DNA from: Variovorax sp. J22G73
Lineage (GTDB): Bacteria; Pseudomonadota; Gammaproteobacteria; Burkholderiales; Burkholderiaceae_C
Direction of reading: 5' to 3'
Length of the DNA stretch: 64,000 nt
Assembly (NCBI RefSeq): GCF_030317035.1
Contig: NZ_JASZYK010000001.1
Coordinates: 992,001-1,056,000, forward strand
A model generated the notes under the pieces. The model worked only from the letters and a program-made list of their open reading frames with translations, made no database searches and had not been told where the DNA came from. Position 1 is the first letter of the stretch; each line of letters opens with the position of its first letter. Made by a program: the position numbers and the translations under genes. Positions 8,949-18,483 of the stretch are shown one piece after another.

Positions 8949-9935
8949 ATGAAAAGCGATCTTCAATGGATGCAGGCGCAGGTCGTCGCGCTGCGCGACG
9001 TGACGCCCACCGTGCGCGAGTTCGAGCTGCGCCCCGACGGCGGCTTTGCTGACAGCTACGAGCCCGGCGCCCACCTGCAGGTGCAGGTGATGACGGCGCA
9101 GGGCCGGCTGCAGACCCGCTCGTACTCGCTGGTCGGCGAGGGCGACGGCCAGTGCTGGCGCATTGCCGTGAAGCGGCTGGACGACGGCCGCGGCGGCTCG
9201 CTCGCGATGTGGCAGCTGGCCGTGGGCGACCGCCTGCAGGTGAGCGCGCCGCAGAACCACTTCGCGCTCGACATGTCCGCGCCCGGCTACCTGCTGGTGG
9301 CCGGCGGCATCGGCATCACGCCGCTGGTGCTGATGGCGCAGCGCCTGGGCGCGCATGCGAAGCGCAACGGCGTGCCGGTGAAGATGCTCTACGGCGCGCG
9401 CCACGCGGGCGAGTTCGGCTACCTGCCACACCTGCGCGAGGCGCTGGGCGAGGGCGTGTCGGCGCACGAAGGGTCGGCCCCCATCGATTTCGCGGCCGCC
9501 ATCGCCGCGTTGCCGCCCGGCGGCCAGCTCTACACCTGCGGCCCGGTGCCGATGCTCGAGGCGCTCAAGCGCGCCTGGCATGCGGCCGGCCGCCCGCTCG
9601 AAGACCTGCGCTTCGAAACCTTCGGCAGCAGCGGGCGCTTCGCGACCCAGGCTTTCGAGGTGCGCATTCCGAGGCACGACCTGACCATCACCGTGCCGGC
9701 CGACTGCACCTTGCTCGACGCGCTCGACGCCGCCGGCGTGCAGACGCTGTGGGACTGCAAGCGCGGCGAGTGCGGCCTGTGCGCCATGCACGTGCTGGCC
9801 GTCGAGGGCCAGGTCGACCACCGCGACGTGTTCCTCAGCGAGCACGAAAAAGAAGCCGCCACGCGCATTTGCGCCTGTGTGTCACGCGCCGTGGGTACGC
9901 TCACGCTTGACTCCGCGTACCGCGCCGACAGCTGA
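8949..9935 (+). CDS. vanB: VanB-like oxidoreductase (FMN reductase with C-terminal 2Fe-2S ferredoxin)
   Basis: 328 residues in the phthalate-dioxygenase-reductase order: a flavin domain with RSYS at 57-60, an NAD(P)H domain with GGIGITPL at 119-126 and YTCGP at 195-199, and a plant-type ferredoxin at the C terminus with C270, C275, C278 and C308 or C310 as cluster ligands. By family it passes electrons from NADH through FMN and 2Fe-2S to the Rieske centre of the oxygenase. The regulator gene sits between it and the oxygenase, with 40 bp after the regulator stop, so all three are probably one transcript. Confidence 0.84.
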   Translation: MKSDLQWMQAQVVALRDVTPTVREFELRPDGGFADSYEPGAHLQVQVMTAQGRLQTRSYSLVGEGDGQCWRIAVKRLDDGRGGSLAMWQLAVGDRLQVSAPQNHFALDMSAPGYLLVAGGIGITPLVLMAQRLGAHAKRNGVPVKMLYGARHAGEFGYLPHLREALGEGVSAHEGSAPIDFAAAIAALPPGGQLYTCGPVPMLEALKRAWHAAGRPLEDLRFETFGSSGRFATQAFEVRIPRHDLTITVPADCTLLDALDAAGVQTLWDCKRGECGLCAMHVLAVEGQVDHRDVFLSEHEKEAATRICACVSRAVGTLTLDSAYRADS

Positions 9936-9960
9936 GGCCGCAAGCGCGGCTGAAGCCAGC

Positions 9961-9999
9961 TTGCGCGATGATCGCGCAGTTCATTTATTGATCGCGCAA
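9961..9999. promoter_or_regulatory. Triple ATCGCGCAA repeat, candidate operator or hairpin before the ABC transporter
   Basis: TTGCGCGAT at 9961-9969 is the exact reverse complement of ATCGCGCAA at 9991-9999, and a third copy with one change, ATCGCGCAG, lies at 9971-9979 next to the first. The first and second form a 9-1-9 near-perfect palindrome; the first and third could form a hairpin. The block sits between the end of the reductase gene and the binding-protein gene at 10104, where a promoter is expected. No T-tract follows, so an operator is more likely than a terminator. Confidence 0.45.
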
Positions 10000-10103
10000 C
10001 AAAGGCCCGCGAGAGGGGCCGGGTAGGTGATTGCCTGCTTCGCCGAATGTTGCAAAGTGTTGAAAATAGCCCCGGTTTCGAGTTCCGTCCCTGAAGGAAA
10101 AAC

Positions 10104-11276
10104 ATGCAAAGACGCCATCTCATCCAGACCGCCGCACTGTCGGCGCTCGCGCTTTCAATGTCGCTGGCCAGCGCCCAGGACAACAAGTTCAAGATCGGCC
10201 TCATCCTGCCGATGACGGGCCAGTCGGCCTCCACCGGCCGCCAGATCGAAGCCGCCGCGCGCCTGTACATGGCCCAGAACGGCGACACCGTGGCCGGCAA
10301 GAAGGTCGAGCTCATCATCAAGGACGACACCGGCCTGCCCGACGTGACCAAGCGCCTGGCGCAGGAACTGGTGGTGAACGACAAGGTGAACGTGCTCGCC
10401 GGCTTCGGCCTGACGCCTTTGGCCCTGGCCGTGGCGCCCATCGCCACCCAGTCGAAGACGCCCCAGCTCGTGATGGCCGCGGCCACCTCGAGCATCACGG
10501 AGGCCTCGCCCTACATCGTTCGCTCGGGCTTCACGCTGCCGCAGGTGTCGGTGCCCATGGGCGACTGGGCGCCCAAGAACGGCATCAAGACCGTGGTGAC
10601 GCTGGTGGCCGACTACGGCCCCGGCAACGACGCCGAGAAGTTCTTCAGCGAGCGCTTCCAGCTGAACGGCGGCAAGGTGATTGACAAGCTGCGCGTGCCG
10701 CTGCGCAACCCCGACTTCGCGCCCTTCCTGCAGAAGGTGCGCGACGCCAAGCCCGACGCGCTGTTCGTCTTCGTGCCCTCGGGCGCGGGTGCGGCGGTGA
10801 TGAAGCAGTTTCTGGAGCGCGGCATGGACAAGGCCGGCATCAAGCTCATCGCCACCGGCGACGTGACGGACGACGACCAGCTCAACGACATGGGCGACGG
10901 CGCGCTGGGCGTGGTCACCTCGCACCACTACTCGGCGGCGCACCCCTCGGCCATGAACAAGAAGTTCGTGGAAGCCTTCGAAAAGGCCAACCCCAAGCTG
11001 CGCCCCAACTTCATGGCCGTGGGTGGCTATGACGGCATGCGCGTGATCTACGAAGCCCTGAAGGCGACCAAGGGCGCGGGCGGCGGCGAGGCACTGTTGG
11101 CCGCGATGAAGGGCCAGGTCTTCGAGAGCCCGCGCGGCCAGATGATGATCGACGCCCAGACCCGCGACGTGGTGCAGGACGTGTACCTGCGCAAGGTCGA
11201 GAAGAAGGACGGCCAGCTCTACAACGTCGAGTTCGACGTGATTAAGAGCGTGAAGGACCCGGGCAAGACGAAGTAG
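10104..11276 (+). CDS. Branched-chain amino acid/aromatic-type ABC transporter substrate-binding protein
   Basis: 390 residues with a signal peptide ending near LASAQD and a good ribosome site (GAAGGAA 6-7 bases ahead of the ATG). The mature protein is a type I periplasmic binding protein of the LivJ/Leu-Ile-Val family (IGLILPMTGQSASTGRQI, GFGLTPLALAVAPIA, GDVTDDDQLN). It feeds the LivHMGF-type transporter encoded just downstream. Members next to aromatic-degradation genes in Burkholderiales often bind aromatic acids, so its position behind the VanAB-like genes suggests uptake of a related compound; this is inference. Confidence 0.88.
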   Translation: MQRRHLIQTAALSALALSMSLASAQDNKFKIGLILPMTGQSASTGRQIEAAARLYMAQNGDTVAGKKVELIIKDDTGLPDVTKRLAQELVVNDKVNVLAGFGLTPLALAVAPIATQSKTPQLVMAAATSSITEASPYIVRSGFTLPQVSVPMGDWAPKNGIKTVVTLVADYGPGNDAEKFFSERFQLNGGKVIDKLRVPLRNPDFAPFLQKVRDAKPDALFVFVPSGAGAAVMKQFLERGMDKAGIKLIATGDVTDDDQLNDMGDGALGVVTSHHYSAAHPSAMNKKFVEAFEKANPKLRPNFMAVGGYDGMRVIYEALKATKGAGGGEALLAAMKGQVFESPRGQMMIDAQTRDVVQDVYLRKVEKKDGQLYNVEFDVIKSVKDPGKTK

Positions 11277-11306
11277 GTTTCCTTTCCGCAGGTCGGAGAT
11301 CAAGAG

Positions 11307-11352
11307 AGGGGCATTCGGGGCGCGATCGTGCCGGCGGGGTGCCCCTTTTCTC
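11307..11352 (+). terminator. Possible attenuating hairpin between binding-protein and permease genes
   Basis: AGGGGCA at 11307-11313 pairs with TGCCCCT at 11340-11346, followed by TTTCTC. The loop is long and GC-rich, so an inner structure is likely. It lies 30 bp behind the binding-protein stop and 120 bp ahead of the permease gene. Partial termination here would explain the usual excess of binding protein over permease. A further GC-rich palindromic stretch (CCGGCCTGCGGCC) follows at about 11362-11374. Confidence 0.4.
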
Positions 11353-11470
11353 GACTGTCCCCCGGCCTGCGGCCTCCTCCTTCGTTGCTCGAAGGGGAGT
11401 GCCCGGCGGCCTGTTCAACCCATCCCGAACAAACCAACCGCAAGCCGCAACAAGCTCCTGAAACACTGAC

Positions 11471-12343
11471 ATGTTGACCATTCTTTTCGACGGCATCGCC
11501 TACGGCATGCTGCTCTTCGTGTTGGCAGTCGGACTGGCCGTGACGCTGGGGCTGATGAACTTCATCAACCTCGCGCACGGCGCCTTCGCCATGGCCGGCG
11601 GGTACCTCACGGTGTTCGCGATGCAGAAGCTCGGCCTGCCTTTCCTGGCCTGCCTGCCGCTCGCCTTCATCGTCGTCGGGCTGGCCGGGGCCTTGCTCGA
11701 GCGCACGCTCTACCGGCCCATGTACGGCAAGTCGCACCTCGATCAGGTGCTGTTTTCCATCGGCCTCGCCTTCATGGCGGTGGCGGCCATCGACTACTTC
11801 GTGGGCTCGTCGCAGCAGAACGTGCAGCTGCCCGAATGGCTGCGCGGGCGCACCGAAATCGGCGACGGCGCGTTCATGCTGGGCATGGGCCACTACCGGC
11901 TTTTCATCATCGGCGTGTGCGCGGTGCTCACGGTGGTGCTGCAGCTCATTCTTTCGAAGACCCGGTTCGGAAGCCGGCTGCGCGCCGCCGTGGACGACCC
12001 GCGCGTGGCCGCGGGCCTGGGCATCAACGTGAACATCGTGTTCCTGCTGACCTTCGCGGTGGGCTCCGGCCTGGCGGGGCTGGGCGGTGCGCTGGGCGCC
12101 GAAATTCTGGGGCTCGACCCGACCTTTCCGCTCAAGTACATGATCTATTTTCTGATCGTGGTGTCCGTGGGCGGCACCTCGTCGATCACCGGGCCGCTCG
12201 CGGCGGCGCTGCTGCTGGGCATTGCCGACGTGGCGGGCAAGTACTTCATTCCGAAGATGGGTGCGTTCACCGTCTACCTGCTGATGATCCTGATCCTGAT
12301 GTGGCGCCCCCAGGGCCTGTTCACGCGCAAGGGAGGCCGCTGA
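11471..12343 (+). CDS. ABC transporter permease, LivH type
   Basis: 290 residues, almost wholly hydrophobic with about eight membrane segments. GLMNFINLAHGAFAMAGGY near the N terminus and the EAA-like loop around SRLRAAVDDPRVAAGLGINV are characteristic of LivH-family inner-membrane permeases. It pairs with the LivM-type permease whose ATG overlaps this gene's stop (TGATG), and with the two ATPases downstream. Substrate is set by the binding protein. Confidence 0.9.
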   Translation: MLTILFDGIAYGMLLFVLAVGLAVTLGLMNFINLAHGAFAMAGGYLTVFAMQKLGLPFLACLPLAFIVVGLAGALLERTLYRPMYGKSHLDQVLFSIGLAFMAVAAIDYFVGSSQQNVQLPEWLRGRTEIGDGAFMLGMGHYRLFIIGVCAVLTVVLQLILSKTRFGSRLRAAVDDPRVAAGLGINVNIVFLLTFAVGSGLAGLGGALGAEILGLDPTFPLKYMIYFLIVVSVGGTSSITGPLAAALLLGIADVAGKYFIPKMGAFTVYLLMILILMWRPQGLFTRKGGR

Positions 12344-13338
12344 TGAGCACGCCTTCCACCGCCGACTTCCAGTCGGCCCTGCTGCGCAAGGCCCGCTGGC
12401 GACCGCTGGAGTTCGTGGTGTGGGCGGTGGCCTTCGCGCTGCCGCTGGCCATGCCCTCGCACTCGCTGCTGGTCAACGAGATCGCCATCGTCGCGCTGTT
12501 CGCGATGTCGCTCGACCTCATCCTGGGCTACACCGGCATCGTGTCGCTGGGGCATGCGGCCTTCTTCGGCTTCGGCGCGTACGCCGCGGCGCTGTTCGCC
12601 AAGCTCGTCATGCCCGACCCGACCGTGGGTCTGGTGGTGGCGACCGTGCTGTCGGCCGTGCTGGGCCTGGTCGCCAGCGTGACGATCCTGCGCGGCAGCG
12701 ACCTCACGCGGCTGATGGTCACGCTGGGCACCGCGCTGCTGCTGCTGGAGCTGGCCAACAAGCTCGACTGGCTCACCGGCGGCGCCGACGGGCTGCAGGG
12801 CGTGGTCATGGGGCCGGTGCTCGGCCTCTTCGAGTTCGACCTGTACGGCCGCACGGCCGCCTGGTATTCGCTGGCCGTGATGCTGGTGCTGTTCCTGCTG
12901 ATGCGCCGGCTGGTGCATTCGCCCTTCGGCGCCACGCTGAAGGCCATTCGCGACAACCGGCTGCGCGCCATGGCCATCGGCATTCCGGTGGTGTCGCGGC
13001 TGGCCACGGTCTACACCATCGCGGCCGGCATTGCTGGCGCCGCGGGCGCGTTGCTGGCGCAGACCACGGGCTTCGCGTCGCTCGACGTGCTGGCCTTCGA
13101 CCGCTCGGCCGACGTGCTGCTGATGCTGGTCATCGGCGGCGTGGGCTGGCTCTATGGCGGCGTGGCGGGCGCCATCGTCTTCAAGCTGCTGCAGACCTGG
13201 CTGTCGGCCGTGACGCCGCAGTACTGGATGTTCTGGATCGGCCTGATCCTGGTGCTGCTGGTGCTGGTGGGCCGCGACCGGTTGCTCAAGCCCTGGACCT
13301 GGTTCGGCGCGGGCAAGAAGAAAGGCGGTGCCGTATGA
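12343..13338 (+). CDS. ABC transporter permease, LivM type
   Basis: 331 residues with about nine membrane segments. The signature LGYTGIVSLGHAAFFGFGAY and the cytoplasmic loop SPFGATLKAIRDNRLRAMAIG identify the LivM family. The start is set by overlap with the LivH-type stop, and the stop overlaps the ATPase start as ATGA. It has only the LivM permease domain; no ATPase is fused. Confidence 0.9.
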   Translation: MSTPSTADFQSALLRKARWRPLEFVVWAVAFALPLAMPSHSLLVNEIAIVALFAMSLDLILGYTGIVSLGHAAFFGFGAYAAALFAKLVMPDPTVGLVVATVLSAVLGLVASVTILRGSDLTRLMVTLGTALLLLELANKLDWLTGGADGLQGVVMGPVLGLFEFDLYGRTAAWYSLAVMLVLFLLMRRLVHSPFGATLKAIRDNRLRAMAIGIPVVSRLATVYTIAAGIAGAAGALLAQTTGFASLDVLAFDRSADVLLMLVIGGVGWLYGGVAGAIVFKLLQTWLSAVTPQYWMFWIGLILVLLVLVGRDRLLKPWTWFGAGKKKGGAV

Positions 13339-14088
13339 CCGACACCGTGCTTTCCACCCACGGCCTCGTGATGCGCTTCGGCGGCATCACCGCCACCAAC
13401 AACGTGACGATGGAGCTCAAGCGCGGCGCTCGCCATGCGCTGATCGGCCCCAACGGCGCGGGCAAGACCACGCTCATCAACCAGCTCACCGGCGTGCTCA
13501 CGCCCACCGAAGGCCGCATCACGCTGCTGGGCGAGGACATCACCACGCTGGCGCCGCACAAGCGCGTGGCGCGCGGGCTGGTGCGCACCTTCCAGATCAA
13601 CCAGCTGTTCGACTCGATGACGCCGCTGGAAACGCTGGCGCTCGTGGTGTCGCAACACCAGGGCATCGGCGCGCAATGGTGGCGCCCGCTGGGCGCGAGC
13701 AAGGCCATTGCCGAGCGCGCCGGGCAGCTGCTGGAGCAGTTCCACCTGGGCGACGTGGCGCTGCAGCAGGTGAAGCACCTGGCCTACGGCAAGCGCCGCC
13801 TGCTCGAGATTGCGATTGCGCTGGCCTGCGAGCCGCGCGTGCTGCTGCTCGACGAACCGGTGGCGGGCGTGCCCGCCGGCGAGCGCGAAGAGCTGCTGCA
13901 GACCGTGGCCGCGCTGCCGGCCGATGTATCGGTGCTGCTCATCGAGCACGACATGGACCTGGTGTTCAGCTTTGCCGACCGCATGACCGTGCTGGTCAAC
14001 GGCACGCTGCTGACCGAGGGCGACCCCGAAACCATCGCCAACGATCCCAAGGTGAAAGAGGTCTATCTGGGCCACGGAGAAGCTGCCC

Positions 14089-14096
<8 letters not shown>
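13335..14096 (+). CDS. ABC transporter ATP-binding protein, LivG type
   Basis: 253 residues. Walker A is GPNGAGKT (about 37-44), the signature loop is LAYGKRRLLEIA in place of the canonical LSGGQ, as is usual for LivG proteins, and Walker B is VLLLDEPVAG with the switch His in IEHDMD. The C-terminal DPKVKEVYLG tail is typical. It forms a heterodimeric ATPase with the LivF-type protein, whose gene starts 8 bases before this one ends. Confidence 0.92.
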
Positions 14097-14789
<693 letters not shown>

Positions 14790-14793
<4 letters not shown>

Positions 14794-15479
14794 GCGCCTT
14801 CGGCCAACGCCGCCAGCTTCGCCTTCCAGTCGTCGGCGCGGCCCAGCCAGGGGCCGGCGTCGATGCGGCTGGCGCGGCCGTCGGGCTGCACCAGCACGAA
14901 GGTCGGAAAGCCCTGGCCGCCCGCGCGCTGCAGCAACTGGCGGCTTTCGGCGATGTGCTGCGCGGTCGCCTCGCCCGACAGCTGCGCGAACGCGGCCTCG
15001 AAGGCGGCGGCGTCGAAGCCGATGTCGACTGCCAGCTCGGCCAGCACATCGGCATCGGCGATGCGCCGGCCTTCGACGTAGTGCGCCTGCTGCAGGCGGT
15101 GCACCATGTCCAGACCCCCGCCCGCGCGCAGCGACTCGGCCGCGAGAACGGTGGTGGTGGGCGGCTCCGAGTCCATCACCGCGCCGGTGTCGCGCAGCAG
15201 GCCTTCGAAGTAGCGCTCGCCGAAGGGCTGGCCCGTCATTTCGGTGATGCGGCGGTCGTGCGGCATCACGTACTCGCGCCACTGCGGCGTGATGGGGCGA
15301 CGGTTGGCGCCGGTCATCATGCCGCCGCCGTGGAACGCGACCTTCAGGCCCGGCACGCCGCGCGCGGCCGCCACCAGCGGCGCGGCGGCGTAGCACCAGC
15401 CGCACAGCGGGTCGAAGATGTAGTGCAGGGTGGCGCCTTCCGGGGCGCTTGCTTCGGCGGTATCGTTCATTGCGGCCAT
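14790..15479 (-). CDS. DsbA-family (thioredoxin-fold) protein
   Basis: 229 residues from the ATG at 15479, which has GGGAG at good spacing; a second in-frame ATG is at 15470. FDPLCGWCYA near the N terminus holds the CxxC pair (CGWC), and the helical insertion plus GGQGFPTFVL (cis-Pro loop) fit the DsbA/FrnE-like cytoplasmic group. There is no signal peptide. By family it is a thiol-disulfide oxidoreductase or isomerase-like protein; the physiological partner is unknown. The gene overlaps the upstream MBL-fold gene by 13 bases, so the two are probably co-expressed. Confidence 0.8.
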
Positions 15480-16381
15480 TTCATTTCTCCCTTGACGACC
15501 TTGGCGCCGAGTTCGAGCGACGAGGCGTCTTCCAGCCTGGGGTAGCGCTTCTTCATCGCGGCGATGAGTTCGCCCGAGTCTTTCGCCTTCGCCGCCTCGA
15601 CCTCGAAGGCCTGCAGGTAGCTGCGCGTGAACTTGACGGACGCCACCGTGTACGGCGCCGATCCGTCGGCGTTCGGCAGGTAGTGGCCGGGCACCACCGT
15701 CTTGGGGTGCAGCGCGGCGATGCGGTCCAGCGTCTTGATCCAGTCGCGGCGCGACTGCGGCGTTTGCGTGTCGGCCACCCACACATGGATGTTGGCCGAC
15801 ACCGGAATGCCGCCGACCACGGCCTTCAGCGAGGGAATCCACGCGAAGCTGCGCTCGGGCGGGGAGCTGTCCCGGCCGTCCAGTCCGACCACCTGGATCT
15901 TGCGGCCCTCGAGCGTGAGGCTGTCGCCGGCCAGTGCATCGGGCACGACCAGCGCCTTGGGAGCGTTGTCTTTCAGGATGGGGCCCCAGTGAGCGAGCTT
16001 GCCGTCCTTCGAGGGCCGGATGGCGGCCACGGTCTGCGGGGTGGCGACGATCTTCGCGTCGGGGAAGGCGGCCTGCACCACGTCGAGGCCGAAGTAGTAG
16101 TCGGGGTCGCTGTGGCTGATGTAGACGGTGGTGAGCTTCTTGCCCGTCGCCTTGATCTTGCGCACCAGCGCCTCGGCGTCGTTGCGCTGGAACTGCGCGT
16201 CGATCAGCACGGCCTCGGCCTGGCCGGTGACGATTTCGGAAGACACCGGGAACATCGACCGGGCGCCGGGGTTGAACACCTCGAGCCGAAGCGGCTGGGC
16301 GGCTTGCGCCAGCGGCGCGAAGCCTGAAAGCGAGGCGAGGGCGGCCAGGGTGGCGGTGGAGAGGAGGGCTCTGCGGAACAT
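15467..16381 (-). CDS. Exported metallo-beta-lactamase-fold protein with altered metal motif
   Basis: 304 residues with a signal peptide ending near LAQAAQP. The MBL fold is visible (SEIVTGQAEAVLIDAQF, then TTVYISHSDPDYYFGLD, then VVPGHYLP). The usual HxHxDH zinc motif is replaced by HSDPDYY, so only the first His and one Asp remain; this is seen in a distinct subgroup of MBL-fold hydrolases. Metal content and activity cannot be assumed. It is in an operon with the DsbA-like gene and is read away from the LysR gene region. Confidence 0.75.
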   Translation of the reverse strand: MFRRALLSTATLAALASLSGFAPLAQAAQPLRLEVFNPGARSMFPVSSEIVTGQAEAVLIDAQFQRNDAEALVRKIKATGKKLTTVYISHSDPDYYFGLDVVQAAFPDAKIVATPQTVAAIRPSKDGKLAHWGPILKDNAPKALVVPDALAGDSLTLEGRKIQVVGLDGRDSSPPERSFAWIPSLKAVVGGIPVSANIHVWVADTQTPQSRRDWIKTLDRIAALHPKTVVPGHYLPNADGSAPYTVASVKFTRSYLQAFEVEAAKAKDSGELIAAMKKRYPRLEDASSLELGAKVVKGEMKWPQ

Positions 16382-16520
16382 GGCGATCTTTCTGGGCGGT
16401 GAGAGGTGACAGTGCGCCGATGCTAGGTTGCGCGAACTGAAATAAAAACCGCCTCCAGGGCAATGGATCGTTTCGTATTTCGGGCGAATCGGGCGAATCG
16501 GGCTGAATAGGACTGGCGAA

Positions 16521-17423
16521 TCAGTCCGTCGCGCACCGCTCCAGGTGCGTCACCAGCAGCTGCGCCGACGGCGACAACGCCTCCCCGCCACGAAAGCAGA
16601 TCGCGAAGCGCCGCCGCGCCCAGTCGTCGGTCAGCGGCATCAGTCGCAGGCCGAAGGCGTCGGTGAAGGGCCGCGCCACCTCCGCCGGCACCACGCTGAT
16701 GGCCAGCCCCGCGCGCACCACGCGCAGCGCCGCGTCGAAGTTGGACACCAGCACCCGGTACACCAGCGGCTTGCCTGCCACCGCCGCCTCGCGCGCGAGC
16801 ATCAGCTGCACGGCGCTCAGCGCGGGCATGCCGACGAACTCGTGGTCGAGCACCTGCTCGAAGCGCACCGCCTCGTGCCGCGCCACCGGGTGCGAAGGGT
16901 GCGCGACGATGGCCAAGTGGTCGCTGCGGTAGCTGCGCCGCTCCAGCCCCTCGAGGTCGGCGGCGTCCCAGCACAGGCCGATGGAGGCGACGCCCTCGCG
17001 GATGCCGCGCACGATCTCCGGGCTCACGCGCTCTTCCATGTCCACGCGGATGTTGCGGTTCGCCGGGTCTTGCAGGAAGCCCGCGACGTCCTCGGCCAGC
17101 GACTCGGCCATGACCGAGGCCGACGCCAGGATGCGCACATGCCCGCGCGCGCCGCCGGCGTAGGCGGCCATGTCGCGCTCGATGCGGTTCGCGCTGCCGA
17201 GCATGGCGCGCGCGTGCTCCAGCAGGGTTTCGCCGGCCGGCGTCGGCACCACGCCGCGGCGCTTGCGCAGCAGCAGCGGCGTGCCGACCGCATCTTCCAG
17301 CTGCGCCAGCCGCTTGCTGATGGCCGAGCCGACGATGCTGGCCTGCTCGCCGGCGCGCGCGATGCTGCGGGTTTCGCAGACCGAGACGAACAGGCGCAGG
17401 GTGGTGAGGTCGAGGTCTCTCAT
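16521..17423 (-). CDS. LysR-family transcriptional regulator
   Basis: 300 residues from the ATG at 17423 (LTTLRLFVSVCETRSIARAG, helix-turn-helix QASIVGSAISKRLAQLE) with a periplasmic-binding-like effector domain. It is divergent from the HMG-CoA-lyase-like gene, the standard LysR arrangement, and most likely controls the HMGL/CoA-transferase/Bug cluster. The open frame reaches 17513, but the extra 30 residues are not LysR-like. Confidence 0.9.
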   Translation of the reverse strand: MRDLDLTTLRLFVSVCETRSIARAGEQASIVGSAISKRLAQLEDAVGTPLLLRKRRGVVPTPAGETLLEHARAMLGSANRIERDMAAYAGGARGHVRILASASVMAESLAEDVAGFLQDPANRNIRVDMEERVSPEIVRGIREGVASIGLCWDAADLEGLERRSYRSDHLAIVAHPSHPVARHEAVRFEQVLDHEFVGMPALSAVQLMLAREAAVAGKPLVYRVLVSNFDAALRVVRAGLAISVVPAEVARPFTDAFGLRLMPLTDDWARRRFAICFRGGEALSPSAQLLVTHLERCATD

Positions 17424-17435
17424 GGTGTTCCGATA

Positions 17436-17454
17436 TGGAAGCGAATGGCTTCCA
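17436..17454. promoter_or_regulatory. Inverted repeat TGGAAGC-N5-GCTTCCA, candidate LysR binding site
   Basis: A perfect 7-5-7 inverted repeat just 12 bp from the LysR start codon and about 80 bp before the divergent HMG-CoA-lyase-like gene. The arms are flanked by A/T-rich bases. Position and symmetry fit an autoregulatory LysR site; the link is inferred. Confidence 0.5.
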
Positions 17455-17535
17455 AAATATACCTTCTGGCGCTGTTCGGAACTTCTAACATCCGCTTCGT
17501 TCCCCCCGCACATTCCTCACGACGGAGACAAAGTC

Positions 17536-18483
17536 TTGATTCACGCCTTCCTGCCGCCACACGCGGTCGTTCGCGAAGTGGGGCTGCGCGACGGCCTGCA
17601 AAGCATCGCCCGCGTGCTGCCCACCGCCCGCAAGCTCGAATGGATCCGCGACGCACACGCGGCCGGCCAGCGCGAGATCGAGGTCGGCTCGTTCGTGCCG
17701 GCGCACCTGCTGCCGCAGCTGGCCGACACGGCCGAGCTGCTGGCCTATGCCAAGACGCTGCCGGGGCTGTTCGCCTCGGTGCTGGTGCCCAACCTGAAGG
17801 GCGCGGAGCGTGCGATCGCAGGCGAGGCCGACCTGATGATCGTGCCGCTGTCGGCCAGCCACGCCCACAGCCTGGCCAACCTGCGCAAGACGCCCGACGA
17901 GGTGGTGGCCGAGGTGGCCCGCATTCGCGCGGCGCGCGACGCGGCGGGCTCGAAGACGCTGATCGACGGCGGCGTGGGCACGGCCTTCGGCTGCACGCTG
18001 CAGGGCCACGTGGCGCCCGACGAGGTGCTGCGGCTGATGCAGGCGCTGCTCGACGCGGGCGCCGACCGCGTGAGCCTGGCCGACACCGTCGGCTACGCCG
18101 ACCCGGCGATGGTGCGCAGCCTGTTCGAGCGCGCGTTGCGCATCGCGGGCGACCGGCTGTGGTGCGGGCATTTCCACGACACGCGCGGCATGGGGCTGGC
18201 GAACGCCTATGCGGCGCTCGAAGTGGGCATCACGCGCTTCGACGCCTGCCTGGCCGGCATCGGCGGCTGCCCGCATGCGCCGGGTGCCAGCGGCAATGTC
18301 GACACCGAAGACCTGGTGTTCATGCTGCAGAGCATGGGCGTGGCCACCGGCATCGACCTGCCGAAGCTGCTCGACCTGCGCCGCCGCGTGGCGGGCTGGC
18401 TGGACGGCGAGACGCTGCAGGGCACGGTGTGGCGCGCGGGTTTTCCGAAGACTTTCGCGGTGGGCGAAGAGGTCGCGGCATGA
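17536..18483 (+). CDS. Hydroxymethylglutaryl-CoA lyase family protein
   Basis: 315 residues if translation begins at the TTG at 17536, which has GGAG eight bases upstream; no ATG gives a family-like N terminus. The TIM-barrel shows VREVGLRDGLQ (catalytic Arg/Asp at the N terminus), the metal HxH in CGHFHDT, and GIGGCPHAPGASGN, the HMGL-type active-site Cys loop. The family cleaves HMG-CoA to acetyl-CoA and acetoacetate; close relatives cleave other 3-hydroxyacyl-CoA esters such as citramalyl-CoA. The gene is coupled by ATGA to a CoA-transferase, which suggests activation of a dicarboxylic or branched acid followed by cleavage. Confidence 0.85.
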   Translation: MIHAFLPPHAVVREVGLRDGLQSIARVLPTARKLEWIRDAHAAGQREIEVGSFVPAHLLPQLADTAELLAYAKTLPGLFASVLVPNLKGAERAIAGEADLMIVPLSASHAHSLANLRKTPDEVVAEVARIRAARDAAGSKTLIDGGVGTAFGCTLQGHVAPDEVLRLMQALLDAGADRVSLADTVGYADPAMVRSLFERALRIAGDRLWCGHFHDTRGMGLANAYAALEVGITRFDACLAGIGGCPHAPGASGNVDTEDLVFMLQSMGVATGIDLPKLLDLRRRVAGWLDGETLQGTVWRAGFPKTFAVGEEVAA

